From B1SED10-16 sp046498365 (lineage in GTDB: Bacteria > Desulfobacterota > Desulfobacteria > Desulfobacterales > Desulfosalsimonadaceae): 17,489 nt of DNA. The position numbers and the translations under genes are program-made. The stretch lies in assembly GCA_046498365.1 (NCBI GenBank), contig JAWOAV010000063.1:1-17489 (forward strand), written 5' to 3'. Shown piece after piece: positions 6,423-13,023 of the stretch; the stretch's first letter is position 1; each line of letters begins with the position of its first letter. The notes under the pieces are model-generated. The model was not told the DNA's origin. It saw only the letters and a program-made list of their open reading frames with translations, and made no database searches.

Positions 6423-7752
6423 GGCCGGAGAAAAAGATATCGTTATTACCAACGGCATTGTCGTGACGCAGGATGATTCCGGTACAATTGTTGAAAACGG
6501 ATCGGTTTGCGTATCGGGAGACCGGATTTCGTATGTCGGAAACGCCGGGGGCATCGATCTCCATGGCGGCTGCCGTTTGGTTGATGCCGCTGGCGGCATC
6601 ATTATGCCGGGGCTTATCAACACCCATACCCATGCCGCCATGACCTGCTTTCGGGGACTTGCGGACGATATGGAACTGATGGACTGGCTCAACAAGTACA
6701 TCCTTCCGGCCGAAGCCGGGCTGGATTACGAAACCGTCTACACGGCAGCGAAGCTTGCCTGTGCAGAGATGATGCTCTCGGGAACGACCTGTTTTTCCGA
6801 TATGTACCTCTTTGAGGATGCGGTGGCCGAAGCCGCCCATGCGGCCGGTATGCGCGCGGTCGTCGGTGAAGTGCTCTATGACTTCGATTCCCCGAATTAC
6901 GGGTCCATCGACAAAGGGTTTGAATACACGCGCCGTCTCATTGAAAAATGGCGGGAGGATCCTTTGGTGACCATCGCGGTGGAGCCGCATTCCCCTTACC
7001 TGTGTGCGCCGGATCTGCTTGAAAGGGCCGGTGCAATGGCAGAAAAATACGATATTCCGCTGATTATTCACCTTGCCGAAACAAGAGAGGAGAGGGCCAC
7101 TCTCCTGGATCGCTACGGGAAATCGTCCGTTGCGCATCTGGCCGATATCGGTGTTTTGTCCCCCCGTGTTCTGGCCTGTCACTGCGTGGATGTGGATGAA
7201 ACGGATATCGGGATTCTCAGCAGCTGCGGGGCAAAAGTATCCCACAATCCGGAAAGCAACATGAAGCTTGCTTCGGGTATCGCTCCGGTTCCCGCAATGA
7301 TGGAAGCGGGCATTTGCGTCGGACTCGGTACGGACGGTCCGGCGAGCAACAACAACCTGGACATGTTCATGGAAATGGACACGGCCGCCAAGATCCACAA
7401 GGCAACCCTTTTGGATCCGACGGTAATGAATGCGCGCAGCGTTCTTGCGATGGCGACGCGTAATGCGGCCCGTGCGCTTGGGCTGGAAAATATAACCGGA
7501 TCGCTTGAAATCGGGAAAAAAGCGGATATTATTGTGGTGGATACGAATAAGCCTCATATGACTCCCATGTATGACGTTGTTTCCCACCTTGTGTATTCGG
7601 CTTCGGGGAGCGATGTGGCGACCGTTCTGATCAACGGGCGCCTTGTGGTTGAAAACGGCACGTTGCTTGCCTTTGATGTATATGAAACCATGGCGGCAAT
7701 GCGGAGGGCTTCGGACAGGATACGAAGGATCCATAACTGGCGGTTGAACTGA
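6415..7752 (+). CDS. mtaD: 5-methylthioadenosine/S-adenosylhomocysteine deaminase
   Basis: This 445-aa amidohydrolase hydrolytically deaminates 5'-methylthioadenosine or S-adenosylhomocysteine to the inosine analogue, releasing ammonia. The metal-binding residues of the family are all visible: H71 and H73 in PGLINTHTH, H219 in IIHLAE with E222, and D307 in GTDGPASNN. EPHSPY (190-195) and SHNPESNMKLASG (276-288) are further MtaD/SsnA-type signatures, and the C-terminal composite beta domain is intact (GKKADIIVVD). ATG 6415 is chosen because GGAGAGG lies four bases upstream. An in-frame TTG at 6400 lacks such a site. The gene overlaps the phosphorylase by 8 bp. Together they make a plausible MTA to methylthioinosine to hypoxanthine salvage step. 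The annotation as deaminase is firm; the preferred substrate is not. Confidence 0.92.
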   Translation: MHRAGEKDIVITNGIVVTQDDSGTIVENGSVCVSGDRISYVGNAGGIDLHGGCRLVDAAGGIIMPGLINTHTHAAMTCFRGLADDMELMDWLNKYILPAEAGLDYETVYTAAKLACAEMMLSGTTCFSDMYLFEDAVAEAAHAAGMRAVVGEVLYDFDSPNYGSIDKGFEYTRRLIEKWREDPLVTIAVEPHSPYLCAPDLLERAGAMAEKYDIPLIIHLAETREERATLLDRYGKSSVAHLADIGVLSPRVLACHCVDVDETDIGILSSCGAKVSHNPESNMKLASGIAPVPAMMEAGICVGLGTDGPASNNNLDMFMEMDTAAKIHKATLLDPTVMNARSVLAMATRNAARALGLENITGSLEIGKKADIIVVDTNKPHMTPMYDVVSHLVYSASGSDVATVLINGRLVVENGTLLAFDVYETMAAMRRASDRIRRIHNWRLN

Positions 7753-7837
7753 TCTCTTCCGGGTTTCTGGCATGTTGCAGATAAATACATATGTCTGGAT
7801 CGGTTGGATGAAGATGCGGGTTTGAGGGGCGGGATTT

Positions 7838-8902
7838 ATGGGTGCAGCAAGGTTTTGGTCATGTCGGTTGTTCAGTGTTGACGGCTTCGTAAAAAGTCCA
7901 ATATCTGCGCTGCGTACAATCTTTGAAGAATCTCACGTACGGCGAAGTACGCTCAATCCTTCAAAGATTGCACGCGCCTTGATCTTGAACTTTTTACTTT
8001 GCCGTCCAAAACCGACTCTTTACGAGTTCATCCGTGTCGGCCGGATTTTTCTTGCAGCCCTGTTTTTGACCTGGTGTTTCTTCGGGGTGGCATTGGCGTA
8101 TTCTCCATTGGAAGCCGATGACCTGCAGCCGGGGGATCGCGAAGCGCAAAAGCAGATTGATGAGACGGCGGCGTTTGATGAATTCGATGAATTCGATGAA
8201 TTCGATGAGTCAGATGAGTCAGATGAGTTTGACGAGTTTGACGAGTTTGACGAGTTTGATGAGTTTGATGAATTCGATGAGTTTGATCGGCATGATGAAG
8301 CGGTTTTTGATCCGCTTTCCGGTTACAACCGGGCCATGACCACATTTAACGACCGCTTGTATTTTTGGGTGGTCAAACCGGCCGCCACCGGCTACGCCAA
8401 GATCACCCCGGTGCTGGTGCGGCAGTCTGTAAATAACTTTTTCCGAAACCTGGGATTTCCGGCACGGTTCATCAACTGCGTTCTGCAGCTCAAGGGAGAG
8501 GCTGCGGTCAATGAAACCGCGCGGTTTCTACTGAATTCAACGGCCGGAATGGCGGGATTGTTTGATCCGGCCTGGGATTCGCTCGGCATTGAACCCCACG
8601 ACGAAGATTTTGGCCAGACCCTCGGCCGGTACGGGGTAGGCGGCGGATTTCACCTTGTGCTGCCGTTTATGGGTCCGTCCAACCTGCGGGACTCAACAGG
8701 GCTCGTGGTGGACATGTTCATGGACCCGGTTTTTTACATGGAAGGATACTATGCCGGAAGCATTTCCTGGACGGTTGACGGCTTTAACTACGCCTCGCTT
8801 CATCTGGGCGAATATGAAAGGATGAAAAGCGAGGCGATCGATCTTTACGCTTTCCTGCGAAATGCGTATGAGCAGAATCGTGAAAAGAAAATAAGGGAAT
8901 AG
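7838..8902 (+). CDS. mlaA: MlaA (VacJ) outer-membrane phospholipid-transport protein
   Basis: The open frame codes for 354 aa. From residue ~158 it is a clear MlaA: DPLSGYNRAM, a GFPARFIN segment, RFLLNSTAGMAGLFD and PHDEDFGQTLGRYGVG. MlaA sits in the outer membrane and removes surface-exposed phospholipids, passing them to MlaC. ATG 7838 has a good Shine-Dalgarno (GAGGGGCGGG). The codons after it, however, run through a separate palindromic repeat (7880-8006), and the apparent signal peptide is at residues ~66-88 (RIFLAALFL ... GVALA), unusually far from the N-terminus. TTG codons at 7979 and 7985 are weak alternative starts. No standard lipobox is seen (LTWC lacks a small residue before Cys). 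Residues 113-150 are a Phe-Asp-Glu repeat. Stop and the mlaC start are 4 bp apart. MlaA identity is certain; the start is not. Confidence 0.88.
   Translation: MGAARFWSCRLFSVDGFVKSPISALRTIFEESHVRRSTLNPSKIARALILNFLLCRPKPTLYEFIRVGRIFLAALFLTWCFFGVALAYSPLEADDLQPGDREAQKQIDETAAFDEFDEFDEFDESDESDEFDEFDEFDEFDEFDEFDEFDRHDEAVFDPLSGYNRAMTTFNDRLYFWVVKPAATGYAKITPVLVRQSVNNFFRNLGFPARFINCVLQLKGEAAVNETARFLLNSTAGMAGLFDPAWDSLGIEPHDEDFGQTLGRYGVGGGFHLVLPFMGPSNLRDSTGLVVDMFMDPVFYMEGYYAGSISWTVDGFNYASLHLGEYERMKSEAIDLYAFLRNAYEQNREKKIRE
7880..8006. repeat. 127-bp imperfect palindrome inside the mlaA reading frame
   Basis: The arms at 7880-7931 and 7956-8006 are near reverse complements. GACGGCTTCGTAAAAAGT at the left mirrors ACTTTTTACTTTGCCGTC at the right, and CAATCTTTGAAG mirrors CTTCAAAGATTG nearer the centre. 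Repeats with GTAAAAAGT ends of this kind are, as I recall, abundant in Desulfobacterales genomes. It is unrelated in sequence to copies A-D. It has no stop codon in the mlaA frame and contributes about residues 15-56 of the predicted protein. Confidence 0.8.
8174..8287 (+). repeat. 9-bp tandem repeat encoding Phe-Asp-Glu in MlaA
   Basis: Thirteen consecutive units (the last partial) encode FDE, with two units changed to SDE. Codon variants come in blocks: three GAATTCGAT, two GAGTCAGAT, three GAGTTTGAC, two GAGTTTGAT, then one of each. Identical neighbours point to local slippage, while the silent GAA/GAG, TTC/TTT and GAT/GAC differences show the array is not brand new. It lies between the signal peptide and the MlaA domain, presumably in the periplasm. 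Confidence 0.97.
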
Positions 8903-8906
8903 GGTT

Positions 8907-9524
8907 ATGAAAAAGCTGATCGTGGCATTGTTTATATTGTTGCTTATGGCAAACGCCGCTTTTGCCGAGAAGACGGATGCGGATGCGCCGGAAGCCGCTG
9001 AAGCGCTTTTGAAAAAAAGTATTGAATCGGTATTTGACGTGCTCAAAAACGAGGATCTGACCAGCCAGGAGCAAAAAGCGGAAATCGAGGCCATCGTGGA
9101 CCCCGTGTTTAATTATGAACTGATTGCAAGGCTTTCCCTGGGGCGCCGGAACTGGTCGCGGCTGGATCCGGAGCAAAGAGAGGTGTTTGTTGAAAGATTC
9201 GTCACCCGGCTGAAGGATTCCTATTTCGAAAACATCGCCATGATTCAGGGGGATGCAAAAACAGAAATCGACTACGGGGAAAGGGAGGTTGAAAACGGAA
9301 GAGTGCATGTACCCGTTCGGGCCGGGATGAAGGATTCCTCTGTGGACATGCGCTACAAGCTCCACTTTTCCGAAGGCGAAGGGTGGCGGGTGTACGACGT
9401 GGAGATCAACGGCGTAAGCATCGTGGCAAGTTATCGCAGCCAGTTCAACCAGGTTCTTTCCAGTCAGTCGGTTGACGAGATGCTCGAGGCGCTTAAAACG
9501 CTGGAAGCACCGGAAGTGGAATAG
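8907..9524 (+). CDS. mlaC: MlaC-family periplasmic phospholipid-binding protein
   Basis: The protein (205 aa) is of the MlaC/Ttg2D (toluene tolerance) family, which ferries phospholipids across the periplasm. A clean Sec signal peptide covers residues 1-20 (MKKLIVALFILLLMANAAFA) with an AFA cleavage site. The mature part has the family pattern: YELIARLSLGRRNWSRLDPE near 68-88, a VERFVTRLKDSYFENI helix, and a C-terminal DVEINGVSIVASYRSQF block near 160-176. The start is fixed by the signal peptide and by AGGGAATAGGG just upstream; it lies 4 bp after the mlaA stop, so the two are one operon and probably coupled. No lipobox is present, so it is soluble. Confidence in the family is high; the bound lipid is inferred. 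Confidence 0.93.
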   Translation: MKKLIVALFILLLMANAAFAEKTDADAPEAAEALLKKSIESVFDVLKNEDLTSQEQKAEIEAIVDPVFNYELIARLSLGRRNWSRLDPEQREVFVERFVTRLKDSYFENIAMIQGDAKTEIDYGEREVENGRVHVPVRAGMKDSSVDMRYKLHFSEGEGWRVYDVEINGVSIVASYRSQFNQVLSSQSVDEMLEALKTLEAPEVE

Positions 9525-9532
9525 AAAAAGGG

Positions 9533-9566
9533 GGGCGGCCGGTTTTCGGAAATCCGTATGCCGCCC
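9533..9566 (+). other. GC-rich hairpin between mlaC and the RND gene
   Basis: GGGCGGC (9533-9539) pairs with GCCGCCC (9560-9566), and the loop contains a further CCG/CGG pairing. There is no T-run, so it is more likely an mRNA-stability or expression-balancing hairpin within the operon than a terminator. Confidence 0.45.
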
Positions 9567-9608
9567 GGATGCGACGATCTAAAATGATTGAAAAAGACGG
9601 GATTCCTG

Positions 9609-12155
9609 ATGGCAATGTCTACCGATCCGATGAAGTGGTTTTACGACCGGATTTTGTTTAAGCACCCCGTCATAGTGCTGCTGGGTTTCTTCATTGTGAT
9701 GGGCCTCCTGGCCGTAAATGCGAGGAATTTCCAGATCGAGGCGTCCGCGGAAACGCTCATTGACCAGACAGATCAAAACTATTTGCATTTTCAGGAAGTA
9801 ATCGACAGATACGGGTTTGATGATTTTGTGTTCATTACCTATGCCCCCCACGAGGGGGATCTTTTATCCGAGACGGTTCTCTCGGAGATCGCATCGCTAC
9901 GGGATGAAGTAAGCGCCCTTGAAAGCGTTGATTCGGTAATGTCCATTCTCGACGTCCCGCTGCTTGAAAGCCCCCCCCGCCCCATCGATGAAATGGTGAA
10001 AAACCTCAGGACCCTGCGCGATCCCGGCGTTGATATGGAACTGGCAAGGAAGGAATTCAAAACCAGCCCCCTTTACAGAAGCCTCCTGGTGAGCCCGGAT
10101 TTTAAAACAACCGCCTTGCAGATCAATTTCAAGCCCGATGAAACCTACGAATCCCTCTGGGAAAGGCGACAGGATCTTCGCCGGAAAGAAAGCGAGGAGG
10201 GGCTTTCGGCAACGGAAAAGCAGGCGTTCGCTGAAGTTAGGAAAAACATCCGCGAGCGTCAGGGGGCCATGGACGCCAAGCGGCACCAGGATATCCAAAA
10301 AATACGCACGGTCATGGATCAATACGCGGACGGGGCGAAACTGTTTCTCGGAGGGATCAGCATTATCGCCGATGATTTGATGTCGTTCATCCGCTCCGAT
10401 CTCAGGGTCTTTTCCCTGGCCGTCCTGGCGTTTCTCATCGTTTCGTTGGGGGTGATTTTCAGGAGCTTTCGCTGGGTGGCGCTTCCCATTTTGTGCTGTG
10501 CGTTCTCGGTAACTGCCATGACCGGACTGCTCGGGCTCTTCGGCTGGCAGGTCACCATTGTTTCGGCAAATTTCGTTGCACTGCAGTTGATTTTTACCAT
10601 GGCGATTTCCATACACCTCGTCGTCCGTTACCGGGAGATCGCTGCGGAAAATCCGGATGCGGACAATCGGCATATCACGCGGGAAGCGGTTCTGGCAATG
10701 AAGACGCCCATTTTTTACGCCGGGCTCACCACCATGGCCGGCTTCGGCTCCCTGTGGTTTTCGGATATCCTGCCGGTGGTGACGTTCGGATGGATGATGT
10801 CCGCGGGTATTTTCACGTCGCTGGTGGTGACTTTTGTTTTTTTTCCGGCCATGTCCGTGCTTCTGCCCGGCAGGGGACCCGCGCCTGCCGCCGGGGCCCC
10901 AAGGTCCCGGTTTTCGCTGCCGGCGATCCTGTCTGGTGTTACCGCAGCGCACGGGCCAGCGGTGTTGATTGTAAGCGCTCTGGTTTTCATGATTGGCATT
11001 GGGGGGATCTTTCAACTGCGGGTGGAAAATTCCTTTTTAAATTATTTCAAAAAGTCGACAGACACCTACCAAGGGCTCCGGGTGCTTGACCGGGAGCTCG
11101 GCGGGACCACCCCCCTGGATATTATCATCGGTTTTGACGAGGACCGCGAGATTGAGAACGGCGCCGACACGAGGACGGCATCCGGGGAGGAATTCGACGA
11201 GTTCGATGAATTCGACGAGTTCGATGAATTCGACGCGTCAGGGGGGGATGGCCGCTATTGGTTCACCCAGCACCGGCTGGAGCGTATCGAGGCGGTTCAC
11301 GACTACCTCGATGAGATCGAATATACCGGCAAGGTATTGTCCCTTGCGGTCTTAAACAAAATGGCCCGGCGAGTAACCGGATCTGAGCTCGATACATTTC
11401 AGTTGAACCTTGTGTTCAACCAGTTCCCCGAGGAGTTCAGAAAGATTCTGGTTGAACCGTTCGTCTCCATAGAGAACAATGAAACGCGCATCAATCTTCG
11501 GGTGATCGACTCGTCCGAGGGGCTGCGGCGAAACGAACTCATCCAACAAATACGCCGCGATTTAACCGAAGACTTTGGTTTCAGTGCCGAAAACATAACC
11601 CTTACCGGCATGATGGTGCTGTACAATGATGTTCTCCAGCGCCTTTTTTCCTCCCAGATCCTGACCATCGGGGTGGTCCTGGCAGCACTTCTGGGCATGT
11701 TTCTCGTCCTTTTCCGTTCGGTCAGGATCGCCCTGATCGCCCTGTTTCCCAATATTCTTTCCACGAGCGTCGTTTTGGGAATGCTGGGATGGCTTGACAT
11801 CCCGCTCGATATCATGACCATAACGATCGCCTCGGTCAGCATCGGCATCGCCGTGGACAATTCCATTCATTACATTTACCGCTTCATGCGGGAATTTGCC
11901 CAAACCGGAGACTATATGGAGAGCATGCGCCGCTGCCACGGCAGCATTGCCTATGCCCTGTATTACACCTGTATCACCATTGTGGCCGGGTTTGCCATTC
12001 TATCCTTGTCCAATTTCGTCCCGACGATTATTTTCGGCCTGTTTTCCGGGCTTGCCATGCTTATCGCCCTGATCGGGGCGCTGACCCTCCTGCCGCGGCT
12101 GATCATTCTTTTCAAACCCTTCGGACCGGAGAGACAAACGCAAGGGGTCGCCTGA
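9609..12155 (+). CDS. RND-superfamily (MMPL/COG1033) exporter linked to mla genes
   Basis: The protein (848 aa from ATG 9609) is an inner-membrane transporter with the 12-helix RND plan: helix 1 at about 20-37, a large periplasmic loop, helices 2-6 at about 260-430, helix 7 near 450, a second periplasmic loop, and helices 8-12 near the C-terminus. SIGIAVDNSIHYIYRF in the second half keeps the membrane Asp used for proton coupling; the matching place in the first half (TMAISIHLVVRYRE) lacks it. Residues 528-542 are an EFD repeat in the second loop. It follows mlaC by about 85 bp. Related exporters (HpnN-like) move lipids such as hopanoids, so phospholipid transfer to or from MlaC is a reasonable inference. 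An upstream TTG at 9588 adds seven residues; neither start has a strong ribosome binding site. Confidence 0.88.
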   Translation: MAMSTDPMKWFYDRILFKHPVIVLLGFFIVMGLLAVNARNFQIEASAETLIDQTDQNYLHFQEVIDRYGFDDFVFITYAPHEGDLLSETVLSEIASLRDEVSALESVDSVMSILDVPLLESPPRPIDEMVKNLRTLRDPGVDMELARKEFKTSPLYRSLLVSPDFKTTALQINFKPDETYESLWERRQDLRRKESEEGLSATEKQAFAEVRKNIRERQGAMDAKRHQDIQKIRTVMDQYADGAKLFLGGISIIADDLMSFIRSDLRVFSLAVLAFLIVSLGVIFRSFRWVALPILCCAFSVTAMTGLLGLFGWQVTIVSANFVALQLIFTMAISIHLVVRYREIAAENPDADNRHITREAVLAMKTPIFYAGLTTMAGFGSLWFSDILPVVTFGWMMSAGIFTSLVVTFVFFPAMSVLLPGRGPAPAAGAPRSRFSLPAILSGVTAAHGPAVLIVSALVFMIGIGGIFQLRVENSFLNYFKKSTDTYQGLRVLDRELGGTTPLDIIIGFDEDREIENGADTRTASGEEFDEFDEFDEFDEFDASGGDGRYWFTQHRLERIEAVHDYLDEIEYTGKVLSLAVLNKMARRVTGSELDTFQLNLVFNQFPEEFRKILVEPFVSIENNETRINLRVIDSSEGLRRNELIQQIRRDLTEDFGFSAENITLTGMMVLYNDVLQRLFSSQILTIGVVLAALLGMFLVLFRSVRIALIALFPNILSTSVVLGMLGWLDIPLDIMTITIASVSIGIAVDNSIHYIYRFMREFAQTGDYMESMRRCHGSIAYALYYTCITIVAGFAILSLSNFVPTIIFGLFSGLAMLIALIGALTLLPRLIILFKPFGPERQTQGVA
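11190..11234 (+). repeat. 18-bp repeat encoding EFD in the RND exporter
   Basis: Five EFD tripeptides are encoded by alternating GAATTCGAC and GAGTTCGAT, that is, an 18-bp unit present two and a half times. The array lies in the second periplasmic loop, about 80 residues after helix 7. The peptide is the same as in MlaA, but the DNA period and codon pattern differ. Confidence 0.97.
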
Positions 12156-12243
12156 GATTGAATCCTTCTGCTGTATGCTGTTGTATTGGATAAGGTTCAT
12201 TTTTATCATCACACATGATTATGATACGGTTCTACAGTTCAAA

Positions 12244-12465
12244 GGTTCAATTTCCCATGGCCGGGGGATGGTATAGCCTTCAGCAACCGTGAGTACCTGG
12301 CGACCGCGCTATGGCTCGATGCGCCGCGTCCTGAAAACTCGCCCCGCCGATGGCGGGACTCAAACAATTCAGGACGCCTGGCGTATCTTTTTCATGAGCG
12401 GTCTGCCACGTCCTCCCAATGTTGCTTTCAGGCAACACCATCCCCCGGCCATAAGGAAATTGGTC
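12244..12465 (-). repeat. Palindromic repeat family, copy C
   Basis: The ends GGTTCAATTTCCC and GGAAATTGGTCA are inverted. The outer arms GGCCGGGGGATGGT and ACCATCCCCCGGCC pair perfectly; these bases differ from the arms of A, B and D. Next pair in GACCGC/GCGGTC, where A has GATCGC/GCGATC, then GTCCTGAA/TTCAGGAC. The apex is a longer CCCGCC-GAT-GGCGGG hairpin. Same orientation as A, opposite to D. Confidence 0.88.
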
Positions 12466-12480
12466 ATTTTGTATGGTGCA

Positions 12481-12652
12481 CGTTTTCGAAATCGAAATCG
12501 AAATCGCTATCGAAATCGGTTTTTTCAAATCCACAGAACACGACATCTTCCTTTTGAAATACGGTAACCACAAAGCGTTTCGTACAAGTGGCCTGTTCTT
12601 TTCTTTCGATTGCCATACCGATTTCGATAGCGATTTCGATTTCGAAAAAACG
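12481..12652. repeat. Inverted repeat built from the hexamer GAAATC
   Basis: The left arm 12481-12520 contains GAAATC in tandem, one GCTATC variant, then another GAAATC. The right arm 12617-12652 is its reverse complement with one hexamer fewer. The variant unit is kept in both arms. The arms flank a 96-bp AT-rich centre with no gene. The whole lies between copies C and D. Confidence 0.9.
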
Positions 12653-12693
12653 AAAATCAAATAATGGGACGCCAATGATGCGATATATAAATA

Positions 12694-12890
12694 GACCAAT
12701 TTCCTTTGGGGGTGGGTGTTGCTGCCCGTAAGCGACATTGGGAGTGATTGTCGATCGCTCTTGGCGAAGTGGCGCAAAACATCCTGCATGGGTTTTGATT
12801 GCAGGAGGTTGCGAAACGAGCCGTAGAGCGACCCCAATCGCTCCCAGTCGCCAAGGGGAGCAACCCCTACCCCCAAAGAAAATTGAACCA
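12694..12890 (+). repeat. Palindromic repeat family, copy D
   Basis: This copy is oriented like copy B, and its landmarks CGCTCTTGGCGAAGTGGCG and AGCCGTAGAGCGA match B closely. Its inner stem is ATCCTGCA/TGCAGGA and its outer arms are TTTGGGGGTGGG and CCTACCCCCAAAG. The apex differs from the other copies and lacks the GCCCGCAGGGC hairpin. The outermost bases GACCAATTTCC and AAATTGAACC match those of C. It ends about 134 bp before the debranching-enzyme start. Confidence 0.88.
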
Positions 12891-12912
12891 TTTCTTTATT
12901 TTTTTATTTATT

Positions 12913-12950
12913 CCGCAGGAACCGATAAAAAGGTTTCCTTTGCGGGTTTT
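12913..12950 (+). terminator. Hairpin upstream of the debranching-enzyme gene
   Basis: CCGCAGGAACC (12913-12923) pairs imperfectly with GGTTTCCTTTGCGG (12932-12945), followed by GTTTT. It could stop read-through from the RND operon or act as a leader element of the next gene. The short T-run makes a terminator only moderately likely. Confidence 0.35.
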
Positions 12951-13023
12951 GTGACGTATCAGAGAGGGTCTGGGTTTTACCCTTATCGACCTCTTAACTC
13001 AAAAAATATGGGGCAAGTTTACA

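Larger units (their letters stand above)
12156..13023. other. 868-bp gene-free region with nested palindromes
   Basis: No ORF here has family resemblance; the frames that stay open do so across repeats. In order it holds about 88 bp with no clear structure, copy C of the palindromic family, a hexamer-built inverted repeat, copy D, and a hairpin before the debranching-enzyme gene. No strong terminator was seen directly after the RND gene. Confidence 0.7.

Noticed and set aside
6304..7773. 489-codon open frame on the - strand
   Set aside because: It is antisense to mtaD and to the end of the phosphorylase gene, both of which have complete catalytic motifs. The translation is His/Arg-rich with no family pattern.
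12473..12664. Small ORF with Ile-Glu and Asp-Phe repeats
   Set aside because: The peptide repeats come directly from the GAAATC inverted repeat read in both senses. No ribosome binding site was seen, and such frames arise automatically from this DNA.
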